A stretch of DNA of 64,000 bases from Aequorivita viscosa (GTDB lineage Bacteria > Bacteroidota > Bacteroidia > Flavobacteriales > Flavobacteriaceae), in contig NZ_FNNS01000001.1 of NCBI RefSeq assembly GCF_900106795.1, positions 167,645 to 231,644 on the forward strand. Direction: 5' to 3'. The position numbers and the translations under genes were made by a program. The notes beneath the pieces were generated by a model. The model ran no database searches and was not told where the DNA came from. It saw only the letters and a list, made by a program, of their open reading frames with translations. This document shows, piece by piece, positions 45,318 to 55,328 of the stretch. Position 1 is the first letter of the stretch, and each line of letters opens with the position of its first letter.

Positions 45318-46830
45318 TTTAGATAAAACCATAGATGATGCTTTTCTGGAAATAAGCAACAGCAAGCAAAGTTACGACCCCACCATTCAATTTCGTGAAA
45401 AGGGAATCGTGAAGAATATTTCTGCCGGAATTGCAACTGTTACGGGCGTACCGGGAACAGGATTTGAAGAATTGTTGGAATTTCCGAACGGTCTATACGG
45501 AATGGCTTTTAACTTGGATGAAGATGAAATTGGCGTTGTTCTTTTAGGTCGAAACGACCAACTTAAAGCAGGTGATACCGTTTTAAGAACCCATCGAGTG
45601 GCCGATGTTCCTGTAGGCGACGGATTAATCGGTAGGGTTATCGACTCTCTCGGAAACCCAATGGATGATAAAGGACCGATTTCGTTCAAAGAACGCTATC
45701 CCATTGAGCGACCTGCGCCACCTATTTTGAGCCGTGAGGCTGTTAACGCTCCGTTACAAACGGGAATTAAAGTGATAGATGCGATAATTCCTATTGGTCG
45801 TGGCCAGCGTGAATTGATATTGGGCGACCGACAAACGGGGAAAACTTCTATCGCAATTGACACAATTCTCAATCAACACGATAAGAATGTATTGTGTGTT
45901 TACTGCGCTGTCGGGCAACGAACAGCTGCAGTTGCCAAAGTGATTTCAGACCTAACAGAAAAAGGCGCGATGGAATATACCGTTGTCGTAGTTACTGAAG
46001 GAAACAGTTCGCCTGGACTTCAGTACTTAACGCCTTATGCCGCCACAAGTATTGCAGAATATTTTATGGAACAAGGCCGAGACGTTTTAATAGTTTATGA
46101 CGACCTTACAAAGCACGCTCGCGCCTATCGAGAACTTTCATTGTTATTGCGAAGACCTCCTGGAAGAGAGGCATTTCCAGGTGATATTTTTTACATTCAT
46201 TCTAGGCTTCTAGAACGATCAACGCATTTAAATAAAGCGAATGGTGGCGGCTCGTTAACAGCTTTGCCAATAATTGAAACCCAAGCGCAGGATATTTCGG
46301 CATATATTCCTACAAATATTATTTCAATTACAGATGGACAAATTTATCTGTCGCCAAAATTATTCGAATTAGGACTATTACCTGCAGCAGACATCGGAAA
46401 ATCGGTTTCCAGAGTAGGAGGAAAGGCACAGTTAAAAGCCTATAGAAAGATTGCGGGAAATTTAAAACTTGCATACGCTCAATCGGAAGAATTGGAAACA
46501 TTTGCCCGTTTTGGTACTCGACTCGACCAGGATACTCAAAAAACAATTGAACGAGGTAAACGCATTCGAATGATTTTCAAACAGCCTGAAATGGAACTCG
46601 TTTCAGTGCCAGAACAATTGCTCGTGCTCATAGCGCTTATAAATGGTGTTTTTGATTCCGTGCCCCTCGACAAAATGGCGAGGGCGGAAAATCTAATTCG
46701 GAAAAAAGCATCTCAATTGTCTAAAGAAGTGCTTCATCGGATATATGCTTCAGAACCTTTAAATGAAGATGATGAGGTTACACTCGTCGCGTTAGCTAAA
46801 GAAGCAATTGCAAACATCCGTGAACTCTGA
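45304..46830 (+). CDS. atpA: N-type ATPase subunit alpha
   Basis: A 508-residue subunit with the P-loop GDRQTGKTSIAIDTI, LIVYDDLTKHARAYRELSLL and the PGREAFPGDIFYIHSRLLER segment. SISADGQIYL-type sequence is present as ISITDGQIYLSPKLF. Full length and no lesion. It overlaps atpF and is followed 4 bp later by atpG. Confidence 0.95.
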   Translation: MRLTDLDKTIDDAFLEISNSKQSYDPTIQFREKGIVKNISAGIATVTGVPGTGFEELLEFPNGLYGMAFNLDEDEIGVVLLGRNDQLKAGDTVLRTHRVADVPVGDGLIGRVIDSLGNPMDDKGPISFKERYPIERPAPPILSREAVNAPLQTGIKVIDAIIPIGRGQRELILGDRQTGKTSIAIDTILNQHDKNVLCVYCAVGQRTAAVAKVISDLTEKGAMEYTVVVVTEGNSSPGLQYLTPYAATSIAEYFMEQGRDVLIVYDDLTKHARAYRELSLLLRRPPGREAFPGDIFYIHSRLLERSTHLNKANGGGSLTALPIIETQAQDISAYIPTNIISITDGQIYLSPKLFELGLLPAADIGKSVSRVGGKAQLKAYRKIAGNLKLAYAQSEELETFARFGTRLDQDTQKTIERGKRIRMIFKQPEMELVSVPEQLLVLIALINGVFDSVPLDKMARAENLIRKKASQLSKEVLHRIYASEPLNEDDEVTLVALAKEAIANIREL

Positions 46831-46834
46831 AAAA

Positions 46835-47716
46835 ATGAGTGATACTTTAATAAATTTACAAAGAAGAAAACAAAGCGCAGGCGACATGGCTTCAGTAGTG
46901 CGAACTATGAAGGCTATGGCAACTTCAAATATTACACAATATGAAAACTCAGTTCATTCGCTGCAAGATTATTATCGTACTATTTCATTAGGGATACACG
47001 CTTGTTTCAAAAAAGAACGTATTTCTGTAGTAGCAGACAATCACAATAAGAAAGATTCAAAATCTGTAGCGGTTATTTTTGGTTCAGATCAGGGCTTGGT
47101 TGGACGGTTTAATGATTCAATAAGCACCTATGCCCAAGATATAATAAAAGATATTCCAGGCGAAACTGAAGTTTGGGTGGTAGGCGAAAGGGTTTATTCT
47201 TTACTTGTAGATGGCGATTTGTCTCCCACAAAACGGTTTAGCGTGCCTAATTCGGTTACTGCAATTACGCCATTGGTAAATCAGATTTTAATTAGAAGTG
47301 AAGCATTTAGGCAAGACGAACAGTTTTTTAGTCTTTATATTTTTCACAATACGCCAACAGAAGGCGCAAATTATAAACAAGAAGACCAGCAATTATTCCC
47401 TCCCGATAAGAAGTGGGAGGAGGAAATAACCAAAATGGAATGGCCGTCACACAATGTGCCACAAGTAATTGGCGGAACCGAAAGCACCTTAGGGACTCTA
47501 ATTAAAGAATATCTGTTCGTATCCTTGTACAAGGCGAGTGCAGAATCTTTAGCAGCCGAAAATGCTAGCAGACTCGAAGCTATGGAACGCGCTGAAAAAA
47601 ATATTGATGAAATGCTAGATGAACTACAGCAAGACTACAATCGCCTACGCCAAAGTACTATAGATGAAGAACTTTTTGATGTGATAGCTGGGTTTGAAGC
47701 GTTGAAGAAAAAATGA
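46835..47716 (+). CDS. atpG: N-type ATPase subunit gamma
   Basis: A 293-residue central-shaft subunit. N- and C-terminal helices (INLQRRKQSAGDMASVVRTM; AAENASRLEAMERAEKNIDE) form the coiled coil, and the middle has AVIFGSDQGLVGRFND. I chose the ATG at 46835, just after the atpA stop, because the longer frame overlaps atpA. It is the last gene of the operon. Confidence 0.92.
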   Translation: MSDTLINLQRRKQSAGDMASVVRTMKAMATSNITQYENSVHSLQDYYRTISLGIHACFKKERISVVADNHNKKDSKSVAVIFGSDQGLVGRFNDSISTYAQDIIKDIPGETEVWVVGERVYSLLVDGDLSPTKRFSVPNSVTAITPLVNQILIRSEAFRQDEQFFSLYIFHNTPTEGANYKQEDQQLFPPDKKWEEEITKMEWPSHNVPQVIGGTESTLGTLIKEYLFVSLYKASAESLAAENASRLEAMERAEKNIDEMLDELQQDYNRLRQSTIDEELFDVIAGFEALKKK

Positions 47717-47723
47717 CTATAAA

Positions 47724-48110
47724 TCATATTTCTTTTGTTTTTCGGCTTCTGAAATTTACGTAAAGCGAGCATAATAGTGCCAATAAAGCTAAACAAACTG
47801 TGAGTGAGTCCACTAACTCAGAACTTGGAGTCCATCCCGATATTTTTTTCACCATAAACGCGATATAACTAGAAGGTATATTTCTTTCACCCAAAGTTCT
47901 CAGTATCTGATAATGCCAATCGGTTAAAAAGCAATAACCCCATCCTTTCCACAGTCCCAATAAAAACCACGACCCAAAGGTTACTAGCAAGGAAATAAGA
48001 TTGAGTTTTCGCAGTTTAGAATGAAGCCATCCGAACAGGTTGAAGAAAATCAATGCTGTATGAAAGGTATAAAGAAAGAGGTTGGCGATATGTAATCCAA
48101 AATCTGTCAT
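47724..48110 (-). CDS. DUF2784 family membrane protein
   Basis: A 128-residue protein with three or four helices. The conserved pattern FNLFGWLHSKLRKLNLISLL, FLLGLWKGWGYCFLTDWHYQ and PSSYIAFM matches DUF2784 as I know it. Function unknown. The start MTDFGLHI was preferred over an ATG nine codons earlier. It converges with atpG (7 bp apart). Confidence 0.78.
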   Translation of the reverse strand: MTDFGLHIANLFLYTFHTALIFFNLFGWLHSKLRKLNLISLLVTFGSWFLLGLWKGWGYCFLTDWHYQILRTLGERNIPSSYIAFMVKKISGWTPSSELVDSLTVCLALLALLCSLYVNFRSRKTKEI

Positions 48111-48167
48111 TTTGAAACGGAATCCGTATTTGCCCATAAATAGTGGGTAAGTTGCAGTATTCAGGGA

Positions 48168-48470
48168 TTATATATCAAGCGATAATTTCAAGTGTCCACC
48201 CAACCCTTCTCGGATAATTCGCATTAAGGTTGAAAGTCGAATATCACTTGCGTTGTTTTCAATTCGGGAAATATAACTTTTGGTAGTTCCCACTTTTTCC
48301 GCCAATTCCTGTTGGGTAAGATTTTGTTTTTTACGAGCTTCCTGAATTAAAACACCGATGCGAAAAGTTTCAAATTCTTCTTCAAATTTTTGTCTTGTCA
48401 GAGTTTCTTTTTTTTCATACTGTTCTTCCAAATGGTCATCAAATGAGGTGATTCTTTTATCTGTTTTCAT
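48168..48470 (-). CDS. HigA-like XRE family antitoxin
   Basis: A 100-residue protein with an N-terminal Glu-rich helix and an XRE helix-turn-helix (GVLIQEARKKQNLTQQELAE; GTTKSYISRIENNASDIRL). Gene order toxin then antitoxin is the HigBA arrangement. Its start codon overlaps the place where the upstream toxin frame would end if it were not cut by TGA. It should neutralise the toxin and repress the pair. Confidence 0.85.
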   Translation of the reverse strand: MKTDKRITSFDDHLEEQYEKKETLTRQKFEEEFETFRIGVLIQEARKKQNLTQQELAEKVGTTKSYISRIENNASDIRLSTLMRIIREGLGGHLKLSLDI

Positions 48471-48525
48471 AATTTTCTTTTTTTAGCCTTTCGGCTTTTT
48501 TACTTTCTTTGTTTGGCGTTTTCTG

Positions 48526-48792
48526 TCACTTTTTCTGGAATCCGTGCAATAGGATAATTAAATTTCCTTTATCGAAAAAACAGAATATCCGGAAAATCCC
48601 ATTATCTGCCGAAACTCGGACTTCCCATAGCCCGTCGGTTTCTGTCAGGTGTTTCAAATGATTTTCGGAAACAATTCTAGTTGTTTTGATTAACAAAAGT
48701 GTCCAATCAATCTCTTTTGACAGTAAGGGACTGTTGTTTGTAGAAATCCTTGAAGTGATTTTCGTAGAACCCGATATGTCTTTTAAATTCAC
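48526..48792 (-). CDS. HigB/RelE-type toxin (Gp49-like), C-terminus cut by TGA
   Basis: An 88-residue protein. The blocks WTLLLIKTTRIVSENHLKHL, TDGLWEVRVSADNGIFRIFC and NLIILLHGFQKK match phage Gp49-like HigB toxins, ribosome-dependent mRNA endonucleases. Homologues usually continue after GFQKK with (T/S)QKTPxxEIxxA. Here a TGA (48526-48528) follows, but the same frame goes on as QKTPNKESKKAERLKKENYE and ends with TAA at 48457-48459, overlapping the antitoxin start by 14 nt. So the original toxin was about 23 residues longer. Activity is doubtful. Confidence 0.82.
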   Translation of the reverse strand: MNLKDISGSTKITSRISTNNSPLLSKEIDWTLLLIKTTRIVSENHLKHLTETDGLWEVRVSADNGIFRIFCFFDKGNLIILLHGFQKK

Positions 48793-49420
48793 TCAATTTG
48801 GTTAGCCTTAAAACGTAGCTCAAAGTTAGCTAAATAGACAACAATTGCAAAATTATCGAAAATTATGTTCTGAAAGCGAATCTATATAAGAAAGACAATT
48901 TAGACGAAGTCGATGCTTGATTTAAAATTAACATTAACTTATTTCAAGATAAGCATTTATACCCTATTGGTTATGTTATAATTAGGCGTAATTTTTCAAT
49001 TTTTGAAAGATGTAAAAAGGCTTTAAAAATACGAATATTGCAATAAAATTCCCGAACTATTTTATTGTATTCGAATTATGTAGTCATTCTGATGTTAAAT
49101 TTGAGAAAATTATAATTACAAGTGTAAGGTAATTGTGTACTTTCGCTTGCTGAAAAAATGAGCTGTTTCTGTTTAAAATTTCTACTGATAATTGAAAAGA
49201 AATAGTTCGCAGTTCGATTTACTTTTACTGTATCTAATCTGATTCTATCGACTCTAGTTTATCCTGAGCCCTTCGATTTCACTCTGGATAAGCTAAAGTC
49301 GAATTGTGTTTTTAAAAGATGTTTTATTAACAGATAAACGCCACTTTTCAGTAAATTAATTGAAAGGTATAGGCTTAAATGCTGAACAGGTTTTTATCGC
49401 TTAGATTGAATGAAAATCAG
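48793..49420. other. Gene-free stretch
   Basis: About 630 bp between the toxin and the barrel gene without a supported gene. The only structure seen is the inverted repeat at 49248-49302. Confidence 0.5.
49248..49302. repeat. Imperfect 17-bp inverted repeat
   Basis: TCGACTCTAGTTTATCC and GGATAAGCTAAAGTCGA pair at 15 of 17 positions around a 21-nt loop. The wording (ATCCTGAGC...TTCGA) resembles a dispersed repeat common in flavobacterial intergenic DNA, from memory. Confidence 0.6.
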
Positions 49421-50281
49421 ATGAAATTAAATTCGACTAAAATACTTTCAGTAGTATTTTTTTGTGTTTTGAACTGGGGTGCTTACGCACAAAACGAAGT
49501 TACAACGCGCTACAATGCTCATAACAAGGGCAAGGTTTTTCTAAGCTGGGGAGGGAATAGAGCCGCTTACACAAAGTCTGATATCACTTTTAAAGGAGAT
49601 GATTATAATTTTACCCTTCAAAATGTAAAAGCTCACGACAGACCAAAAGGATGGCATATTGATTATGTTAACCCAAAAAGAGTTACTATTTCGCAAACCA
49701 ATTTTAAACTTGGATACTTTATTAGTGATAAGTATTATCTCGCTTTTGGATTTGACCATATGAAATATGATATGACACAAGATCAATATGTAAATATTAA
49801 TGGTTACATCAATTTATCTGAAGATGAGGCAGGTGCTGGTTACAATGGGGTTTATAACAATGAATCTATACAACTGACCAAAGATTTTTTAGAATATGAA
49901 CATACCGATGGTTTAAACTATGTGTATTTGGAATTTGGGAGGTTTGATGATATTTCATCTTTATTTAGAATAACGAATATAGATAAGATTCAGGTTAATA
50001 TTACTGAAGGTATCGGAATTGGAGGTTTGTACCCAAAAACCAATACGACTTTACTTTCAAAAGATCGTTATGACGAATTTCACGTTGCAGGTTTTGGAGT
50101 GTCGTTAAGCGCAGGAGTAAATGTGAAGTTTTTTAAATATTTCTTCGTTCAAGGCGATTTAAAAGGAGGTTATATTAACATGCCAGACGTTAGAACAACC
50201 ATGAATTCTAGCGACAAAGCGTCGCAGGACTTTATGTTTTTTGAAAGCGTGTTTTCGTTAGGAGGAATATTTAAAATATAA
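49421..50281 (+). CDS. Outer-membrane beta-barrel protein, hypothetical
   Basis: A 286-residue protein with signal peptide (ILSVVFFCVLNWGAYAQ) and alternating amphipathic strands (GKVFLSWGGNRAAYTKSDIT; FKLGYFISDKYYLAFGFDH; VNVKFFKYFFVQGDLKGGY) ending with Phe-x-Ile (GGIFKI), the usual end of outer-membrane barrels. Start at 49421 gives a proper signal peptide; the ATG at 49379 would add 14 residues. Function unknown. Confidence 0.72.
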   Translation: MKLNSTKILSVVFFCVLNWGAYAQNEVTTRYNAHNKGKVFLSWGGNRAAYTKSDITFKGDDYNFTLQNVKAHDRPKGWHIDYVNPKRVTISQTNFKLGYFISDKYYLAFGFDHMKYDMTQDQYVNINGYINLSEDEAGAGYNGVYNNESIQLTKDFLEYEHTDGLNYVYLEFGRFDDISSLFRITNIDKIQVNITEGIGIGGLYPKTNTTLLSKDRYDEFHVAGFGVSLSAGVNVKFFKYFFVQGDLKGGYINMPDVRTTMNSSDKASQDFMFFESVFSLGGIFKI

Positions 50282-50293
50282 ACGTTTAAAAAT

Positions 50294-51070
50294 TTAGGTT
50301 TTATCCTGAATAAAAATAGATCCCTTTTCTTCTAGAACTTTAATCGTGGCGTTATACCCAAGATCGAAAAGTGCATCAATATTGTTCATTCCAAACATGG
50401 CATAGTTCGATATTTCTTTTGGGTAAATAACCAAATCGCAACTCGGAAATTTAGCAATAGATTCAGTAGCGGTTTTTATTTTAACAGCCCTTTCAACAAC
50501 TCTATACGAGTATTTTAGACTCTTGATATCAATTTTGTCTAAGGGGTTTAAAAATACTCCAATAATCTTGTCGCAATGCTTTTTTAAAGGTTCTACGGGA
50601 AAATTATTTACTACGCCACCGTCTATATAATACGAACCATTTATTTCGGTTGGAGTAAATATGCCTGGAAATGAAGCCGAGGCAATAACAGGTTTTATAA
50701 GTTGTCCTTTGCTAAATATTTTTAGAGTTCCATCTGCAACGTTTGTGGCTGTAACGTAAAGTGTTTTATCCAATATTTTGAAATTATCTTCTGGGAAATA
50801 CGCTTTAAAGTCGTCGTAAAACTTTTCAGTATCTAAAAATCCTGGTTTATTAAAAGCATATCTACTTGTACTAAAAATGCTTGTAGATTTAAAGAAGTGT
50901 AATATTTCAGACCAGGAAACATTTGCTGCATATAACGCACCTACGATTGCACCAGCACTTGTACCAGCTACGTGCGTAGGTGTAATTCCATATTCTTCAA
51001 AAGCCTTTAATGCGCCTATGTGAGCAGCTCCTCTTACTCCGCCACCAGAAAGTACTAAGCCAATATTCAT
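50294..51070 (-). CDS. Patatin-like phospholipase
   Basis: A 258-residue lipolytic acyl hydrolase. The oxyanion loop is GLVLSGGGVRGAAHIGAL, the nucleophile is Ser in VAGTSAGAIVGALYAA, and the catalytic Asp is in YIDGGVVNNFPVEPL. No signal peptide, so probably cytoplasmic or membrane-associated. It converges with the barrel gene, 12 bp between stops. Confidence 0.9.
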   Translation of the reverse strand: MNIGLVLSGGGVRGAAHIGALKAFEEYGITPTHVAGTSAGAIVGALYAANVSWSEILHFFKSTSIFSTSRYAFNKPGFLDTEKFYDDFKAYFPEDNFKILDKTLYVTATNVADGTLKIFSKGQLIKPVIASASFPGIFTPTEINGSYYIDGGVVNNFPVEPLKKHCDKIIGVFLNPLDKIDIKSLKYSYRVVERAVKIKTATESIAKFPSCDLVIYPKEISNYAMFGMNNIDALFDLGYNATIKVLEEKGSIFIQDKT

Positions 51071-51533
51071 TTTTTTGAATTTTTTTGAATTGCAAATTTC
51101 AACATTTTAAAGCTAAGAAAATGTGAAATGGATTATTTGTATTGCCAGTTGATATTTCTGCTTTTAAATGAATTTTAAAGTTAATGTTTTTAATTTTTGT
51201 CTGAAAGGGTAAATCCAACAGTTTTCCTGAAGCTAGTATTCGATCGAGGTAAATTCCGCGCATTTAAAATATCGGGGTTAATAGCCACTAATATTTTTTT
51301 AATTGCTTACTCTCGATTTCAATTTTGTAGCCGCAGCATCAAAGTTGAAATATTTAAAAATTTCATCTGCACATTTTGGGAGTTCCCTTTTCGGCGAAAC
51401 CTGTATCTTTGAAGAAAGTTAAACCAAAACTTTTTATAACTTACCGTTTTCTTCAAAATATAGCTTTTCGATATTTTTTGAAAGTGTTATTTCTGATTAA
51501 AATGAAGTTAATAGGGTTTTAAATACGTATAAA
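51071..51533. other. Gene-free stretch
   Basis: No gene is supported. A 71-codon ORF at 51197 lacks a ribosome site and domain features. The region contains the divergent promoters of the patatin and DIP1984 genes, not recognisable by consensus. Confidence 0.4.
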
Positions 51534-51980
51534 ATGAAACTAGCAGAAGGATTATTGCTCCGAGCAGATTTAATGAAAAAAATAGAACACCTTCAAAATA
51601 GAATACGACCTGTATTGATTGTTTCGGATGATAAACAACCACAGGAAGATCCCGAAAAGTTATTGGCGCAATTACGGCAGGCTATTCAAGATTTAGAAAC
51701 TATTGTTGTGAGAATCAACAAAACAAATAATGAAACCATTGTTGAAGGGGAAGGGCTTTTAATGGAAGCACTGGCGAAAAGAGATTCATTAAAAATGCTT
51801 GCTGAAAAGCTGAGGACTATCCGATATGCGGCACAAATCAATAATAGTGGTGATGCTAACTTAAAAACCACAATTAGTATTAAAAAACTACAAATAGAAA
51901 TGGATCAAACGGGTCGGGCGTTTAGGGAAATCGATAGTAAGATTCAAGAAATTAATTGGCTAACAGAGCTTAAAGATTAA
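51534..51980 (+). CDS. DIP1984 family protein
   Basis: A 148-residue, mostly helical soluble protein: MKLAEGLLLRADLMKKIEHL, LRQAIQDLETIVVRINKTNN, LLMEALAKRDSLKMLAEKL and IQEINWLTELKD. This matches the DIP1984 (septicolysin-like) family, of unknown function. Complete length; followed by its own terminator. Confidence 0.85.
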   Translation: MKLAEGLLLRADLMKKIEHLQNRIRPVLIVSDDKQPQEDPEKLLAQLRQAIQDLETIVVRINKTNNETIVEGEGLLMEALAKRDSLKMLAEKLRTIRYAAQINNSGDANLKTTISIKKLQIEMDQTGRAFREIDSKIQEINWLTELKD

Positions 51981-52000
51981 GCCGAAAGGCTGGAATGGTC

Positions 52001-52024
52001 GGGGCGAGTGCCAGCCCCTTTTTT
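52001..52024 (+). terminator. Terminator of the DIP1984 gene
   Basis: GGGGC and GCCCC enclose an 8-nt loop and are followed by six T residues, 20 bp after the stop. Confidence 0.75.
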
Positions 52025-52476
52025 GTTGGTGGTTTTCGGGGCAAATTGAAAACTCCACCAAATCAGCTGCTTGGGTTGCGGCAAAAATGTATTGTTTAGG
52101 ACCCATTACTGCTTACAAATTACATTAGTATTTCGTAAAATTTACTACCAGGTACTGACCGATCATTCTTTTTTAATAATTCAAAAAAAATTAAAACAAA
52201 CCGTTTAAAACTGTTTTTTAAGTACGTCGCTATTAGGCCGTTTTACGAGATCTTCTTCTTTAAGATTTTATTTGCGTAGCTATGTCGAGCGTTGAATTGG
52301 CACGATTGTAATGGCGGCATATCTAACATAATACAACAGTGAGAGTATATTAGGCATCAATTCAATTCATAATTTAATGTCATTAGTTTATCTTTAGCAA
52401 CTCATATTTCACCTTTAAAATAAGGTTTATTGATAAATTTAATCACCCTAATTAAATACAAGAATAGCTAAAGCGT
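52025..52476. other. Gene-free stretch
   Basis: No gene, palindrome or clear consensus promoter was recognised between the terminator and the antiporter gene. Confidence 0.4.
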
Positions 52477-54450
52477 ATGCCATTATTACAAGATATTCTT
52501 ATCCTTCTCGTTTTTTCAGTTGTAATTGTTTTTGTACTGCAACGGCTTAAACTTCCGTCTATAATTGGATTTCTTTTAACTGGAGTTATTATAGGTCCAT
52601 ATGGCTTAAGTCTTATTAAGGCTGTAGAGCAAGTAGAAATTCTATCGGAAGTAGGTGTAATATTATTACTCTTCGTTATTGGAATGGAATTATCGATTAA
52701 ACAGTTGGTCTCCATTAAAAAAACTGTTTTTATCGGTGGTTTTTTACAAGTAGGACTTACTGTAGGTGTGGCTGGTCTTGTCTACCATTTTTTAGGAAAT
52801 TCTTGGAACGAATCTGTATTTGTAGGTTTTCTTTTTTCTTTATCGAGTACTGCAATTGTTTTAAAAACGCTGCAAGATCGGCAAGAAATTTCGGCTCCTC
52901 ACGCGAGAAATGCGCTGGCTATTTTGATTTTTCAAGATATTATAGTGGTACCAATGATGTTGGTAACTCCGATGATCGCTGGAGAATCTACCGATGTAAC
53001 CAAGGATATTTTAATGTTATTGGTTAAATCGGCTATTGTCGTTGTCCTTACCTACATCAGTGCGCGCTATATTGTTCCTAAATTGATGCACGCTGTGGCC
53101 AAAACCAACAGTAAGGAACTATTTTTATTAGTTACAATTACGCTTTGTTTTGCCATTGCTTTTTTAACGGCAGAAATAGGCCTATCGCTTGCATTAGGAG
53201 CTTTTATTGCAGGTCTTATTATTTCAGAATCGGAATATAGTCATCAGGCAACAAGTATTATTCTTCCTTTTCGGGAGCTTTTTACGAGTTTCTTTTTCGT
53301 GTCGGTTGGTATGTTACTCGATTTAAGCTTTTTCTTGAGTAATATTCCTATTATCTTACTTTTAGTTTTTATTGTGCTTATTTTAAAATCATCGGTTGCT
53401 GCAATTGCGGTTGCCACTCTTAAATATCCCACCAAAACAGCAATCCTTACCGGTTTAGCCCTTTTTCAAGTTGGGGAATTTGCTTTCATACTATCTAAAA
53501 TAGGAATTGAATACAATCTTCTTACACCCGAAACCAACCAATATTTTCTATCGGTTTCAATTGTATCCATGTTATTAACTCCTTTTGTGATCATGTTTTC
53601 TGAAAATATTGCCGATAAAGTTTTGGGGGTTAAAAGAAAATTGGGGCTCAACAGAGATGTAAACCCTGTAGATAATGATGAAGTTGTCGAACCCAGTTTA
53701 GATAATCATTTGGTAATAATTGGATACGGAATTAATGGTAGGAACTTGGCTAGGGCAGCTACAGCTAGTAAAATTCCTTTTGTAGTAATTGAGACGAATG
53801 CTGAAATTGTAAAGCAGGAAAAGGCAAAAGGATTACCAATAATTTATGGTGATGCAACAGATGTTCATATTCTTGAAACCGTTAACCTTTCCAGAGCAAG
53901 GGCTGCAGTTATTGCCATTTCTGGAAATACCGACACACAAAACATCATAAAAAAAGTACGTTCAATTTCTGATTCATTATATTTAGTAGTGCGCACTAGA
54001 TATGTTAAAGAAACTTCTGAAATACTCGCATTAGGTGCTGATGAAGTAATTCCTGAAGAATTTGAAACTTCAATCCAGATATTTGAACATATTTTGCATA
54101 ACTTCCTTGTTCCTGAAGGCGATATAATTCAGCTTATTCATAAGGTTAGGGCAGATAATTATCAAATGTTTAAAGGGGAATTAAAAGGACCTAAAACATA
54201 CAGGTCTAGCGAGTTGGCAGATTTTAACATCAAAAGCTTACGGATGCGATCGGATAGCAATAAATTTTTAGGTAAACCTTTAAAAGAATTGAATTTAAGA
54301 GCTACCTATGGCATTAATATTTTGGCCATTAAAAGAAAGGATAAATTGTTGGAAAGCGTTCAGCCAGATGAAATAATTAAACAAGGCGATATAATTTATA
54401 TTCAAGGCGCCCAAAGTAAAGTAGAAGCCTTTTATAAGCTTATTAATTAA
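52477..54450 (+). CDS. Cation:proton antiporter with TrkA-type regulatory domains (KefB/CPA2)
   Basis: A 657-residue membrane protein. Residues 1-385 are a Na+/H+ exchanger fold of about 12 helices (KLPSIIGFLLTGVIIGPYGL; FLFSLSSTAIVLKTLQDRQE; LALGAFIAGLIISESEYSHQ). Then comes a TrkA-N Rossmann domain (NHLVIIGYGINGRNLARAA with VIETNAE) and a TrkA-C domain at the end (LRATYGINILAIKRKD; QGDIIYIQGA). It probably exchanges K+ or Na+ for protons under nucleotide control. A universal stress protein gene follows 61 bp later. Confidence 0.92.
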   Translation: MPLLQDILILLVFSVVIVFVLQRLKLPSIIGFLLTGVIIGPYGLSLIKAVEQVEILSEVGVILLLFVIGMELSIKQLVSIKKTVFIGGFLQVGLTVGVAGLVYHFLGNSWNESVFVGFLFSLSSTAIVLKTLQDRQEISAPHARNALAILIFQDIIVVPMMLVTPMIAGESTDVTKDILMLLVKSAIVVVLTYISARYIVPKLMHAVAKTNSKELFLLVTITLCFAIAFLTAEIGLSLALGAFIAGLIISESEYSHQATSIILPFRELFTSFFFVSVGMLLDLSFFLSNIPIILLLVFIVLILKSSVAAIAVATLKYPTKTAILTGLALFQVGEFAFILSKIGIEYNLLTPETNQYFLSVSIVSMLLTPFVIMFSENIADKVLGVKRKLGLNRDVNPVDNDEVVEPSLDNHLVIIGYGINGRNLARAATASKIPFVVIETNAEIVKQEKAKGLPIIYGDATDVHILETVNLSRARAAVIAISGNTDTQNIIKKVRSISDSLYLVVRTRYVKETSEILALGADEVIPEEFETSIQIFEHILHNFLVPEGDIIQLIHKVRADNYQMFKGELKGPKTYRSSELADFNIKSLRMRSDSNKFLGKPLKELNLRATYGINILAIKRKDKLLESVQPDEIIKQGDIIYIQGAQSKVEAFYKLIN

Positions 54451-54511
54451 AGATTTTGTAATCCTAACAATTTATTGGAAAAATCTGAACAACGCATTAA
54501 AATCTTAAAAC

Positions 54512-55328
54512 ATGAATAAACGGTTTATAGTACTCATTGACTTTTCAGCGTATTCGCGTGACTTGATAAAGTACGCTTGTGATTGGAGCCAAGAAGCCAA
54601 TGCAAAAATTCTACTGCATCATCAAACATCCCTTTTTACCGACGTTTGCAGAGAATGAGGCTAGAGACTATATAATTCAACAAGAAAATGACAAGGCGCG
54701 AGCAAAGCTAAAAGCGCTTGCCGAGGAACTTATTCCAGATTTTATTGAAGTCTCCTTTTACGTTTCTGAAATCGATTTTCACCAAACTTTACCTCAGTTA
54801 TTATCCGAACCATTTGAGAATTTAATTTTTATAGGACTACAAGGCACAGGGGTGCTAAAAAAACTATTTCTTGGAAGCGTTGCCCTTAGAATTATTGGAA
54901 ATACAGACAATACAGTCGTGGCAATGCCAAAAGGAATCGATTCATTTTCACACGAAAAAATATTTGTTGCAGTAGGGGAGAATAAGCCCTTAAATATTGA
55001 ACAATTAAACAATTTTCTAAGCTTCATAGACCATAATAATACGAGCATTACGTTTTTCCATTTGGCCAAACCAAACGAAGATACAACTCGAATTAAGGAA
55101 CATCTACAGCGTTTATCAAATATTTATGCCGATAGGTTTTCAACAAACTTTGCTATTTACGAAGCCAATAACCGAATAGATGGTATAAAGGGAGTTATAA
55201 ATAACAAGATCGATGAAATATTAATCGTTCAAAAAGGTTCACGGATATTAACCGATCAACTTTTTAAACGATTTTTAATCAATGAATTAGTTTACGAAGG
55301 GCAAACACCATTAATTGTTTTACCCTAA
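54512..55328 (+). pseudogene. Universal stress protein, frameshifted in a T-run
   Basis: The frame from ATG 54512 gives RFIVLIDFSAYSRDLIKYAC and AKILLHHQTS, the start of a UspA domain, and ends at TGA soon after. The +1 frame then carries the rest: PTFAENEARDYIIQQENDKA, LIFIGLQGTGVLKKLFLGSV, VVAMPKGID, a second Usp half and LVYEGQTPLIVLP. Removing one T from the TTTTT at 54633-54637 joins both as HHQTSLLPTFAENEARD. So a single-base insertion separates the two. Real mutation or base error cannot be told here. An ATG at 54579 could give a shorter protein without the first strand. Confidence 0.85.

Noticed and set aside
51197..51412. 71-codon ORF between patatin and DIP1984 genes
   Set aside because: No ribosome site, no signal or domain pattern, AT-rich random composition.
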